Notes: a model not told the origin generated them from the letters alone. Positions 37,201 to 44,807 are shown, counted from the stretch's first letter. The stretch is DNA of 64,000 nt from Aliishimia sp965656085 (GCA_965656085.1 CBFHJA010000005.1:1-64000); one strand, 5' to 3'. Numbers and translations: made by a program.

Positions 37201-38939
37201 GTGTCATTGCCCGCGCCGCCCTCGACATGGTCGTCACCGAGGCCCGCGTCGATCGTGTCGTTGCCGTCGCCGCCGCGCAGCGTGTCGTTGCCCCGGTCGT
37301 CGCCGCCGAAGATCGTGTCATCGCCGGCCCCGCCGTCGACAAGGTCGTCGCCGTCCTCCCCGTAGAGCGTATCATTGCCGTCGCCGCCATAGACATCGTC
37401 ATTGCCGGCCCCGGCCCGCACGACATCATCGCCGCCGAACCCGTAGACGATATCATCCTGCGGGCCTTCGCCCGGCAGGATCGCGTCGCCCGCGTCGATT
37501 TTCTCACCGTCCTCGTCGGTGAAGGCGGTGTCGATCACCTCGCCGGTGTCGTCGCCGGTGATCACCCCGTCGGTGAGCGGCGTGCCATCGGTGTCATAGA
37601 TCGCGAAATAGCTGATCTCGCCGTTGAAATACTCGCCGAGATTGTCGGCGCTGTTGTCGGGGGAGTATTTCTGGCTCGCGCCCACGGTCCAGGGCTCGTT
37701 GAAATTATCGCCCATATCCATGGTGAGCGTGTTCGGCACCGGGGCGCTGTAGGTGGCGCCGGTGGTGATGTTCTCCACGAGGAACTCGCCGCCATTCCCG
37801 CCCGCATCCCAGCTATAGCTGACCCGCACGTCCTCGCCCGGCGCGAAGAATTGCGCATCGGTCGCGAAAGTGACATTGCTGTCGTCGGTCTGGTGGCGCA
37901 CCGTGACGCGGCCATCGTCGGTGACCTGCATGGTGAAATGGCCGCCATCGTCGAAATTGGTGGAATCGCGGGACACGAGCGTGTCGGGGCTGGAGCCGAC
38001 ATGCGCTTCTTGATTGAACACAATCTCAAGGCGGCCCGCGTCAAGCTGGTGTTCGTCGGCGGCGTTCACCAGCATGTAGTCGCCATGCCCGTCGAGTTGC
38101 AACTCGCCCGAGACCATCTCGGCGTCGCCCTGAAGATGGCCGTTCGAGACCGCACCCGCCGTATCGAGCGCCGTGTCTGCGCCGTTCTCGCTCATTTCCC
38201 AGAGCGACACGAGATCGTCGCGCGAGGTCGGCTCGTAATCCACCGGCGTCTCCGGCGGGTTCAGCGTGTCGACGTCATAGAGCGCGACATAGTCGATCTT
38301 GCCATCGAAGAACTGGTCGTAGCAGCCATCGTCATATTCGCGCGCACCAAAGGTGAAATTCTCGTCGTCATTGTCGCCGATATCCATGGTCAGGCCGACG
38401 GTCTGGACGGAGTCCTCGTAGGTGTTCCCGGTCGTGGTGTTGACGATCTTCGCGGTGCTGCCGGTGGCGGCGTCCCAGCTATAGACGACCTCCACCGTGT
38501 CGCCCGGCGAGAAGAAATGCGCGGGCGTGTCTATGAAGGCGTCGATGCGGGTGCCACCCGGTCCGATCGGGCAGTGCTGGACGAGGACCTTGCCATCCTC
38601 CGTGACCTTGATGCCGAACCAGCCCTCATGGTCCATGTCGTCGCTTTCGCCGCGGTTGACGATGACGTCGGGCGAGGAGCCGACATGGGCGTCTTGCGTG
38701 AACTTGACCGCGATGGTGCCGGTGTCGAGGTCGAAGGGATGATCGGCGCCGGAGACATCGAAATAGTCGCCATGCCCGTCGGTGTGAAGCTGACCATGGG
38801 AGATGTTGGCGTTGCCGGCCAGATGCCCGTTCTGCGCGATCCCGTCAGCAAGCCCGGTATCGGCGGTCTTGCCGCCGTCGAGAAAGTCCCAGAGTCCGAC
38901 CAGATTCTGTGCGAACGGATCATTGGAAAAATTGGTCAT
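31278..38939 (-). CDS. Giant RTX/cadherin-like/LamG protein with C-terminal Hint domain
   Basis: A 2553-residue, very acidic protein with no Sec signal, a likely type I-secreted surface or extracellular protein. Order by rough residue: two LamG/concanavalin-like domains (12-228 and 240-458, both with HVGSSPD); RTX block (470-640); a unique beta domain (640-840); short RTX block (836-905); six cadherin-like repeats with EDTPVTIDVLANDxDPDGD (945-1515); long RTX block (1515-1985); a proline-rich linker; a last RTX block (2114-2293); then a Hint_2 domain from Cys2361 (CFTPGTRIATPRG) to the end. TGGAG precedes the ATG. No type I secretion genes are in the window. Confidence 0.9.
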   Translation of the reverse strand: MTNFSNDPFAQNLVGLWDFLDGGKTADTGLADGIAQNGHLAGNANISHGQLHTDGHGDYFDVSGADHPFDLDTGTIAVKFTQDAHVGSSPDVIVNRGESDDMDHEGWFGIKVTEDGKVLVQHCPIGPGGTRIDAFIDTPAHFFSPGDTVEVVYSWDAATGSTAKIVNTTTGNTYEDSVQTVGLTMDIGDNDDENFTFGAREYDDGCYDQFFDGKIDYVALYDVDTLNPPETPVDYEPTSRDDLVSLWEMSENGADTALDTAGAVSNGHLQGDAEMVSGELQLDGHGDYMLVNAADEHQLDAGRLEIVFNQEAHVGSSPDTLVSRDSTNFDDGGHFTMQVTDDGRVTVRHQTDDSNVTFATDAQFFAPGEDVRVSYSWDAGGNGGEFLVENITTGATYSAPVPNTLTMDMGDNFNEPWTVGASQKYSPDNSADNLGEYFNGEISYFAIYDTDGTPLTDGVITGDDTGEVIDTAFTDEDGEKIDAGDAILPGEGPQDDIVYGFGGDDVVRAGAGNDDVYGGDGNDTLYGEDGDDLVDGGAGDDTIFGGDDRGNDTLRGGDGNDTIDAGLGDDHVEGGAGNDTVLAGRGNDVVDGGSGNDTINAAGGEDTVYGGSGDDTISGGGQNDTLYGDSAKPGALGGETVRESFEWDLAPNANLPQSFTQNTGNVTVTFSTLQETGNSNTVVGTDAQNVSGIEDDGAPVDGTSSLDNVLNGQGNQADYRLDFDTAVSNVSFRINDIDGDGVVKVTAFDADGNEILVQLEGGDNLTLLDTDGVLGADTADSNGGYLPDTSAEYSLLVEIPGPVARIEIEHDQDGGNNSGINITDIYFDAPTADDGLPGNDTIDGGDGDDTIFGEGGEDSLTGGAGADTISGGDDSDTIFGGAGDNVDGGAGGLDQDILDLTGQGPFFLDNVTPDSNGNGINGTVVFVDGNGDPTGETVMFVEIEEIRGDEVGRPPEALDDTATTDEDTPVTIDVLANDSDPDGDPLTVTDVTVPVDQGTVVNNGDGTATFTPAPNFTGTATLSYTVEDPDGLSDSAIHTIDVSEVQDAPEALDDTATTDEDTPVTIDVLDNDSDPDGDPLTVTEATSPDGVVVINPDGTLEFTPAPDFNGDTTISYTVQDPDGNADTATVTVTVTPVNDAPDAVDDADTTDEDTAITVDLLTNDTDVDGDPLTVTGVTVPADQGTVVNNGDGTATFTPAPNFTGTATLSYTVEDPDGLTDSAEHIIDVTGDNDAPDAENDLAQTEEDTPVTIDVLANDDDPEDDALTIIDATVPPEQGSVEIVGDQLVFTPAPDFNGAARITYTVSDPGGLTDTAEVCVNVTPVEDAPTAVDDLAETDEDTPVTIDVLANDTDPDGDALTVTGATSPDGTVSPNFDGTLTFTPDPDFTGVTTITYTVSDPDGNEDTATVTVTVNPLNDGPDAVDDVVPGPILTGTPVVIDALVNDTDPEDDDLTIISATVPPEQGTVEIVNNEVVFTPSPDFEGMAVIDYTIEDEDGLTDSATITVPVANGIVNGTDVGETIDLGYTGDPGGDRVDAGDALLPGEAPDDDIIEAGGGNDTVIAGAGDDDVFGGTGDDLIEGNAGDDTLLGEAGDDTIDGGDGDDTVEGGTGNDTITTGAGADTVFGGDGNDVIDTTDADPTDLGKIDQSYPGIIDGEGDPGDDPNLVRDDIDFVDGGAGDDTIRTGDDADTIFGGDGNDDIDGGIDDDTIDGGAGDDRIVGGEGDDTIDGGAGDDTIFAGNDPDLGLDIFNLPDDGSGPLGPDLVPDNGIDTVRGGTGNDTIYGADDADLLFGDEGDDFIDGEVDDDFIDGGEGNDILLGGQGDDTIEGGTGDDIIDGGTGDDTVSGGEGVDIILGEAGDDTLDGGAETDLVLGGDGDDVITGGAGSDILDGESGDDLVDGGAETDLILGEEGEDTLIGGDAGDIIAGGADDDIIYGDGTVGEGNTAGGAGDLLFGEDGDDTIFGGSGDDIIDGAEGADTMVGGDDRDTFIEVGPGDVIDGSEGGDDFDRIILSGPALIEYDPGNPENGTITFLDLETQTPIGTASFVNIENVTFVQPDPYAPLPDNDDESDPDQEPDDVAISFEAPVSPDPAPPAPGAAPDGYVDGTSGDDLIGFAPPYVDADGDAIDSGDAILTGETGDDDIVYGYGGDDTIFSGEGDDEVFGGDGNDQVQGGAGDDVIRGNDGDDTLAGGTGDDRIRGDDGNDTIFGQDGDDQLVGNDGEDTIDGGAGNDLVVGGDGDDTLSGGTGNDLLTGGDGDDTLDGNDDTGLDRAYGQDDADLFINFGPGDGVIGGEGGDDNDTLDLTTGGGIFDINYDPSDPTFDPATGIGESGTVVYYTDASKTTVAGELTFSEIENVIPCFTPGTRIATPRGEVLVEDLKVGDLVMTRDNGLQPIRWIGTRTLAYAELAVAAHLRPVMIRQGALGQGLPERDMLVSPNHRVLVANQKTALFFGESEVLVAAKHLTGMDGVEIVDVPEVTYLHVMFDQHEVILSDGAWTESFQPGDMTLGAMGDAQRAEIFELFPELATQSGVATYVSARRALKKHEARLLMR

Positions 38940-39695
38940 GTCTCACTCCAAAACACTGCCCGCATACCCACGGGCCAACTCATACACCTGCGACGCTTTC
39001 TGCGATGTGGCTGCCCGCCGACGCGACCTTGCACAAGGCCTGTGCTCCGGGTCGGATGCCCGCCTGTGCGGGACGTCCAGGACGTGTGCGGATGTCGCTC
39101 AGGCGACTGTGCACCGATCCGCGCCGAAAGACGCGTTGTGCGGTCGCCCCGTAACCGACAGACACCACCCACCAGAATGGCTATCCTTTTCCTACGGCGG
39201 CATCCGGTCCAATCAAAGGGAAAAGTCTTGTCAAAATCTCGGCAAATGCTGCCATACACGACCAGCGGGGTGACCCTCAGAGTAAGCCAGCGGCCTCACC
39301 CGGACCATTGTTTCCGCATGGGTTGAAAAACACACGCGGAGATAGAGAAATTCCCGAATTCCGGGTGCAGACATCCCCGATCTGGAAACAATTCCATCGG
39401 CGCGCCGGGTCCTCGCCATGGTGGCACCCGCGAAAACTAAGCGAAAAGATGCTTAACGCACCGTTCGAAATCCGGAACCAATGAGGCTGTTGCCGCATGG
39501 ACTGGTCAGGGCGTGCCCGCCTCTCGCCACAATTGGCGAATCGAATGCACGCGATTCCGTGTCAATCCGCGCCAAATCCGGCGATTGATGACGGCGCGGC
39601 TCAAGGTCCGGCAAAGACCCGCAAATCCCCCGGCAGCCCTGCGGCGGCGCGCCCCGCAGGGCAGTGCGCCGGATCACATGCGATGTCGGAAGCCG
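38940..39695. other. Long non-coding stretch upstream of the giant RTX gene
   Basis: About 750 bp with only short frames that lack ribosome binding sites or recognisable products. The minus-strand promoter and leader of the giant gene must be here. A near-palindrome CCCGAATTCCGGG lies around 39352-39365. No repeat-family copy, RNA gene or riboswitch could be recognised. Confidence 0.5.
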
Positions 39696-39781
39696 TGGTA
39701 CCCAAGGCCGGACTCGAACCGGCACGCCCGTGAAGGCGGGGGATTTTGAATCCCCTGCGTCTACCATTCCGCCACTTGGGC
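39696..39781 (-). tRNA. tRNA-Leu (anticodon CAA)
   Basis: The reverse complement folds as a class II tRNA of 86 nt with an encoded CCA. The acceptor stem GCCCAAG pairs with CTTGGGT, the anticodon stem GGGGA/TCCCC closes the loop TTCAAAA (anticodon CAA), the long variable arm is CGCC..GGCG, and the T arm carries GGTTCGAGTCC. It reads UUG codons. Confidence 0.96.
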
Positions 39782-39908
39782 TTCGCGGCACGGAGATATC
39801 CGCTTGCGCACGGCCCGTCCAGCGAAAAGTCCGGTGCGCCGCGCTGCCCGGCGCGCTCGAAAATCGACGTTGCGTATGTTATAGGTGGACACATTGGAGG
39901 AAACACTC

Positions 39909-40532
39909 ATGAACCAGATCCGAACCCTCGTCTGCCTCGGCGTCCTCTCGCTCGGCAGCGCAGCGCCCGCGCTGGCCGCGCCTGTGACCCTCGATTTCGG
40001 CACGACCGAACTCGACACCTTGCACCTGATTTCGCCATCGCTGACCGAGGACGGCTTCGTCTACGGCATCGGCAGCGGGACTGGGTGGGAACTCGTCGAC
40101 GATAGCGTCTCCGCGCCCGCGTCCGGTGTCGCCCTCGCAACGTTCTTCAACGACACCGACGCCGACATCGGCGATACGCTCACCATCAAGAAGAGCGGCG
40201 GGGGCACCTTCACGTTCTCGTCGGTTCTCTATCGGACGTTTTCGGATGTGTCATTCGACGTGGTGACGATTACCGGGTCGCTGGCCAGTGGAACGGTCGG
40301 GTCGGTGACGCTCTCGGACGAGAGCGCATCAGGATTTTCCACGGTGCTATCACCGTTTTCCGGGTCGGCGATCGACACGCTCTCGGTGGAGATTTTCACC
40401 GATGGCACCAGCGCGACCCTGCTCGACAATTTCGTTCTGGACGCGGCCGCTGTGCCGCTGCCCGCGTCTCTGGCGGGCCTTCTGACGGCGTGTCTCGGCT
40501 TTGGAGTGGTCCGGCGGCGCTGCACAGGCTAG
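39909..40532 (+). CDS. Exported protein with VPLPA-CTERM sorting signal
   Basis: A 207-residue protein with an N-terminal Sec signal (MNQIRTLVCLGVLSLGSAAPALA) and a C-terminal tripartite tail: VPLPAS, a hydrophobic helix (LAGLLTACLGFGVV) and a basic end (RRR). This is the VPLPA-type PEP-CTERM-like signal recognised by an exosortase-type system in Rhodobacterales, predicting membrane retention and processing, often for envelope or matrix proteins. The middle is Thr/Ser/Asp-rich and of unknown function. GGAGG at 39896-39900 supports the ATG at 39909. Confidence 0.83.
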   Translation: MNQIRTLVCLGVLSLGSAAPALAAPVTLDFGTTELDTLHLISPSLTEDGFVYGIGSGTGWELVDDSVSAPASGVALATFFNDTDADIGDTLTIKKSGGGTFTFSSVLYRTFSDVSFDVVTITGSLASGTVGSVTLSDESASGFSTVLSPFSGSAIDTLSVEIFTDGTSATLLDNFVLDAAAVPLPASLAGLLTACLGFGVVRRRCTG

Positions 40533-40797
40533 GCCGCGCGCCGCGTTCCCACCGGGAGCGGCCCGGACACCGGCCCCACCCCGTCCATCGCGACCTCTGA
40601 CCGGGCGCGACGCCTCAACGGGACCGTGCGAGGGAGCGTTGCACGGCGAACAGCTTGCCAGAACCGCTCGCTTGTCTCATCTCGCGGCCTGCGCGCTCAG
40701 GGCGCTGGTCTTGCCCCTCGTGATTTGCTAGGGGCTCGTCGTCGGGCCGTGCGCCCTGCCAGCGACACGGACCCGCCCCAGAGGACCCCTACCTGAC

Positions 40798-41436
40798 ATG
40801 ACAGCCCCGCTTTCCTCCAACCCGCCGAACGATTTGCCCGAGGACAGTGCGATTTCCGACCGGCTCGATGCTCTTGCCGCCGAGGCCGAGGGCGACACGG
40901 TGACACTCGATTGGGTTCTGGGCCAGCTGCACGAACGCGCCTTCGGTCTGTTCCTGCTGATCCTCGCCCTGCCCTGCTGCATCCCGTTTCTCTACGGCAT
41001 CCCGCAAGTGGTCTCGCTGCCGCTGATGTTCGTCTCCGCCCAGATCCTCGCCGGGCGCCGGGTGCCGTGGCTGCCCGGAAATCTCGGCCTGCGCGAAGTC
41101 CAGACCGACGGGCTGGAGAGCCTCGCCCGCCGCGCCCGGCCCTGGCTGCACCGCGTGGAGGCCGTGAGCAAACCGCGTCTCGGCGCGCTCACACGCAAGC
41201 CTATGGACCAGTTGATCGGCGCGGCGCTTGTCCTGTTCAGCGCCTCCATCCTGATCCCCCTGCCCGGCACCAACACCGTCCCCGGCATCGCCGTGGTGAT
41301 CGTGGCGATGGGGCTGCTGCAACGCGACGGCATCCTCGTGATCCTTGGATCGCTCCTAGGCACCGCGTGGATCGCGTCGCTGGTCTTCGCCGGGGCCACG
41401 CTCGTGAGCCTGATGAAGTCATGGCTCGGCCTGTAA
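40798..41436 (+). CDS. exoD: ExoD-family exopolysaccharide synthesis protein
   Basis: A 212-residue membrane protein of the ExoD family, named for a rhizobial exopolysaccharide/alkaline-tolerance gene of still unclear biochemical role. Hydrophobic segments occur around residues 49-63 (FGLFLLILALPCCIPFL), 69-85 and three near the C-terminus; the sequence LPGTNTVPGIAVVIVAMGLLQRDG is typical. GAGGA lies before the ATG. The dsbB gene follows closely. Confidence 0.87.
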   Translation: MTAPLSSNPPNDLPEDSAISDRLDALAAEAEGDTVTLDWVLGQLHERAFGLFLLILALPCCIPFLYGIPQVVSLPLMFVSAQILAGRRVPWLPGNLGLREVQTDGLESLARRARPWLHRVEAVSKPRLGALTRKPMDQLIGAALVLFSASILIPLPGTNTVPGIAVVIVAMGLLQRDGILVILGSLLGTAWIASLVFAGATLVSLMKSWLGL

Positions 41437-41465
41437 ATGCATCCCATCCTGCACGCGAGGCGCCC

Positions 41466-41924
41466 GTGACCCGCAAGACCCTGATCCTCCTCACCGGGCT
41501 TGGCTCCGCCCTTCTGCTCGGCGGCGCGTTCGTGTTTCAGGCCCTTGGCTATGCCCCGTGCCAGATGTGCCTGTGGCAGCGCTGGCCCCATGCCGCCGCT
41601 GTCGCGCTGGCAGGGGTTGGCCTTGCCCTGCCCGCCGCATGGGTGATCGTGGCGGGCGCTTTGGCAGCGTTGAGCACGGCGGGAATCGGGGTGTTTCACA
41701 CCGGCGTGGAGCGCGGCTGGTGGGAGGGGCCGTCGAGTTGCACCGCCGGACCGGTGGGCGGGCTGTCCACCGATGAGTTGATGAGCCAGATCATGGCCGC
41801 GCCGCTGGTGCGCTGCGACGAGGTGCCATGGGCGCTGTTCTCGCTGTCGATGGCGTCGTGGAACGCGGTGATCTCACTGGCGCTGGCGGCGCTGTGGCTG
41901 ATGGCGTGGCGCGCGCCGCGCTGA
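41466..41924 (+). CDS. dsbB: Disulfide bond formation protein B
   Basis: A 152-residue inner-membrane protein with four hydrophobic segments that reoxidises DsbA using quinone. The first redox pair is CQMC (with the preceding GYAPCQMCLWQRWPH signature) and the second pair is in the periplasmic loop (CTAGPVGG...VRC). The GTG at 41466 with GAGG five bases upstream is chosen; an in-frame ATG at 41421 would overlap exoD and add 15 residues. Confidence 0.9.
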   Translation: MTRKTLILLTGLGSALLLGGAFVFQALGYAPCQMCLWQRWPHAAAVALAGVGLALPAAWVIVAGALAALSTAGIGVFHTGVERGWWEGPSSCTAGPVGGLSTDELMSQIMAAPLVRCDEVPWALFSLSMASWNAVISLALAALWLMAWRAPR

Positions 41925-41928
41925 CCCC

Positions 41929-42354
41929 TCACGCCCGCTTCTTCGTCGACAGCAGCAGCGAGGTCTCGCTCGCGCTCACCCCATCGAAACGCCGGATCTG
42001 GTGCAGGATGGCATCGAAGGCCTCCAGCGTCGCGGCGCTGATCTCGGCGATCACGTCCCACCGCCCATTGGTCGAATGCACCCCCGTCACCTCCGGCAGC
42101 CCCGAGAGTTGCCGCACGATCCGCTCCGTGCCGCGCCCCTCGATGGCGATGAGCATGATGCCGCGCACCGGCGCCTCGGCCACGTCGGCCTTGGTGACAA
42201 CGGTGTAGCCGACGATCTCGCCCGCCGCCTCCATCCGCTCCATGCGCGCCCGAACCGTGGCCCGCGACACGCCAAGCCGCGCGGCAAGTTCCGACATCGA
42301 AGCGCGCCCGTCATGGCGCAGCAGCGCGACGAGCGTCATGTCCAGTTCGTTCAT
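41929..42354 (-). CDS. Lrp/AsnC-family regulator beside arginase
   Basis: A 141-residue regulator: N-terminal helix-turn-helix (DMTLVALLRHDGRASMSELAARLGVSRATVRARMERM) and a C-terminal RAM domain. It is divergent from the arginase-ornithine cyclodeaminase operon with a 110-bp shared region, so it most likely controls that operon in response to arginine or ornithine. By sequence it is clearly distinct from the phhA-linked regulator. Confidence 0.9.
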   Translation of the reverse strand: MNELDMTLVALLRHDGRASMSELAARLGVSRATVRARMERMEAAGEIVGYTVVTKADVAEAPVRGIMLIAIEGRGTERIVRQLSGLPEVTGVHSTNGRWDVIAEISAATLEAFDAILHQIRRFDGVSASETSLLLSTKKRA

Positions 42355-42464
42355 TTTGTCTCACCAAATTGCACGTTTCGCTTCCGATATGCGCAAAGTG
42401 TTCGCTTGTCACCCCCGCAAATCGGCGACATCTCTGCCCCCACACACCACTCACGGACACGTCT

Positions 42465-43394
42465 ATGACACAGCACACCTGCATCCTGATCGGCGCGCCG
42501 GTCGATTGCGGCAAACGCCGCCTCGGCTGCCTGATGGGCCCCGATGCCTATCGCGCAGCGCAACTTCCCGAGGCGTTGCGCGCCCTCGGGCTCGACGTGA
42601 TCGACCGCGGCAACCTCACCCCCGCGCCGCACGCGCCGGATGCGCCGGACGCCTTTTTGCACAAGCTGCAGGAAACCATCGGCTGGACCGACATGCTGAT
42701 GCGCACGGCAGAGGCCGAAAGCGCGCAGGGCGTGCCGGTGTTTCTGGGCGGCGATCACGCGCTGGCGCTTGGCACGGTGCCGGGCGTGGCGAACCACGCC
42801 GCCGCCGAGGGCCGCCCGCTTTTCGTGCTCTGGCTCGATGCGCATAGCGACTATCACACGCCGCAGACCACGGGGTCGGGCAATCTGCACGGCACCCCGG
42901 TGGGGTATTTCACCGGGCGGGCGGGATTTGACGGCTTTCCCGAGGTGCGCAACCCGGTGCCGCTTGAGAATATCTGCATGATCGGCCTGCGCTCGGTCGA
43001 TCCCGAGGAGCGCGCCGCGCTGGACCGCACCGGCGTCGCCCGCCACGACATGCGCGATATCGACGAGCAGGGCATCGCCCGCCCGCTCGCCGCCTTCCTC
43101 GAAAAAGTGCACAATGCCAATGGCTTGCTGCATGTCTCGCTCGACGTGGATTTTCTCGATCCGGCCCCGGCCCCCGGCGTCGGCACCACGGTGCCGGGCG
43201 GCGCGACGGTGCGCGAGGCGCATCTGGTGATGGAGATGATCCACGAATCCGGCCTGATGAGTTCGCTCGATCTGGTCGAGTTGAACCCGTTCCTCGATGA
43301 CCGGGGACAGACCGCCCACCTGATGGTCGATCTGGCCGCCTCGGCCTTTGGCCGCACGGTCTTCGACCGCCCCACAAGGAGCCGCCGCGCATGA
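42465..43394 (+). CDS. rocF: Arginase
   Basis: A 309-residue manganese enzyme hydrolysing arginine to ornithine and urea. Metal-ligand motifs are complete: GGDHA (about 113-117), DAHSDYH (about 136-142) and SLDVDFLDPAPAPGVGT (about 227-243). The ATG at 42465 starts the conserved fold; the ribosome binding site is weak. Its stop overlaps the next start by 4 bp (ATGA), so arginine is channelled to proline by the following gene. Confidence 0.92.
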   Translation: MTQHTCILIGAPVDCGKRRLGCLMGPDAYRAAQLPEALRALGLDVIDRGNLTPAPHAPDAPDAFLHKLQETIGWTDMLMRTAEAESAQGVPVFLGGDHALALGTVPGVANHAAAEGRPLFVLWLDAHSDYHTPQTTGSGNLHGTPVGYFTGRAGFDGFPEVRNPVPLENICMIGLRSVDPEERAALDRTGVARHDMRDIDEQGIARPLAAFLEKVHNANGLLHVSLDVDFLDPAPAPGVGTTVPGGATVREAHLVMEMIHESGLMSSLDLVELNPFLDDRGQTAHLMVDLAASAFGRTVFDRPTRSRRA

Positions 43395-44437
43395 GCCTGC
43401 CTCCCTCAGACAAAGCGATCGTGCCGTTCGTGTCGGTCGATAACATGATGAAACTCGTACATAAAATCGGCCTCGACGATATGCTGCGGGGCCTTGCCGA
43501 CTATATCGAAGCCGATTTCAAACGCTGGCCGGACTTCGACAAGACCCCGCGCGTCGCGGCCCATTCCCCGGTCGGTGTGATCGAATTGATGCCCACCTCC
43601 GATGGGCAGGATTACGGGTTCAAATATGTGAACGGCCACCCCAAGAACACCGCGGAAGGCTTGCAGACGGTCACGGCGTTTGGACTTTTGGCTGATGTGT
43701 CAACGGGTTACCCGGTTCTCCTGACGGAGATGACGCTGCTCACCGCGCTGCGCACAGCGGCGACTTCGGCGATGGTGGCGCGCCTGCTTGCGCCCAAGGG
43801 CGCGCGCCGCATGGCGATGATCGGCGCGGGCGCGCAGTCCGAGTTTCAGTGCCGCGCGATGCAGGCCATCGTGGGGATCACCGAGGTCCGGCTCTATGAC
43901 ACGGACCGCGCCGCGATGGAGAAATGCGCGCGCAATCTGGCCGGGAGCGGGCTTGCCGTGACGCTCAGCCCCGGCCCGCAAGAGGCGATGGAGGGCGCGC
44001 AAATCATCACGACCTGTACCGCCGACAAGCGCAACGCGACGATCCTGTCGGGCAACATGATCGGCCCCGGCATCCATATCAACGCCATCGGCGGCGACTG
44101 CCCCGGCAAGACGGAAATTTCTGCAGATGTGCTCCAACGCGCGGATATATTTGTGGAATTTCCCGAGCAGACGCGGATCGAGGGCGATATCCAGCAGCTT
44201 GCGCCGGACCACCCGGTGACGGAAATCTGGCAGGTGCTGGCAGGCGACAGGCCGGGCCGGACCGCGCCGGAGCAGATCACGCTCTTCGACAGCGTGGGCT
44301 TTGCCATCGAAGACTTTTCCGCCCTGCGCTATATCCGCGATCATATCGGCGGCACAGAACTTTACACGCCGCTCGACATGCTCGCTGACCCGGACGACCC
44401 GCGCGATCTTTATGGGATGCTCCAGCGCGCGGCGTGA
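43391..44437 (+). CDS. ocd: Ornithine cyclodeaminase
   Basis: A 348-residue NAD-dependent enzyme of the OCD/mu-crystallin family converting ornithine to proline and ammonia. The Rossmann loop MIGAGAQSEFQ and the OCD motif HINAIGGDCPGKTEI are intact. Translational coupling with arginase gives a complete arginine-to-proline route. The gene ends just before an interspersed repeat. Confidence 0.92.
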   Translation: MSLPPSDKAIVPFVSVDNMMKLVHKIGLDDMLRGLADYIEADFKRWPDFDKTPRVAAHSPVGVIELMPTSDGQDYGFKYVNGHPKNTAEGLQTVTAFGLLADVSTGYPVLLTEMTLLTALRTAATSAMVARLLAPKGARRMAMIGAGAQSEFQCRAMQAIVGITEVRLYDTDRAAMEKCARNLAGSGLAVTLSPGPQEAMEGAQIITTCTADKRNATILSGNMIGPGIHINAIGGDCPGKTEISADVLQRADIFVEFPEQTRIEGDIQQLAPDHPVTEIWQVLAGDRPGRTAPEQITLFDSVGFAIEDFSALRYIRDHIGGTELYTPLDMLADPDDPRDLYGMLQRAA

Positions 44438-44480
44438 TCCGGTGCGGGGATTGTGGCCGGATGGCCCAACGTACGGGCCG

Positions 44481-44679
44481 AATGGTTAACGGGGCGAACG
44501 TTGCGTGGCGCGGAATTCACGAAAAACGTGATTTCGAGCGTTAACGCCATAAAAACAAGGTATGGCAGGTGTATGGCGCGGCGTATGGCTGCGCGTATGG
44601 CACCTGTATGGCTCGTTTTCGATTCGTTCCGCGATTTGAAAAGGTTAAGGCACCGCGCGGTCGGGCGGCGTTAACGTTT
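44481..44679 (+). repeat. GTATGGC-iteron element, copy B
   Basis: A 199-bp copy with five direct GTATGGC heptamers starting at 44560, 44571, 44583, 44595 and 44606 (spacings 11, 12, 12, 11). Upstream is TTAACGCCATAAAAACAAGG and downstream TCGTTTTCGATTCGTTC. The ends are degenerate: GGTTAAC at 44484-44490 and GTTAACGTTT at 44670-44679. It has the fullest heptamer array of the family. Confidence 0.85.
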
Positions 44680-44696
44680 GTGGCGTGGTGCCATCG

Positions 44697-44718
44697 TGGG
44701 CATATTGCCCACCCTACG
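44697..44718. repeat. GTGGGCA-TAT-TGCCCAC hairpin with CCTAC tail
   Basis: A 7-bp perfect stem with a 3-base loop, followed by CCTAC. Its inverse, GTAGGGTGGGCAAT, recurs at 59484-59497, also beside an iteron element, and a relative is within 20833-20849. All three sit between convergent genes. Confidence 0.5.
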
Positions 44719-44807
44719 CCCCCCCCTATTAATCGCGGCCCCGGGTCGGAGCCCGGGGCGTGTTGCACAAAGGTGTCCCACGTCGATCCCCCGGGCACCC
44801 CGCCCCT

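Noticed and set aside
31254..39326. A continuous 2690-codon open frame on the plus strand opposite the giant RTX gene
   Set aside because: It is the complement of RTX repeats: the minus-strand GGxGxD codons read antisense as strings of VIAGAAIDGV with no stops because of high GC. There is no ribosome binding site or family match, while the minus strand has ordered domains.
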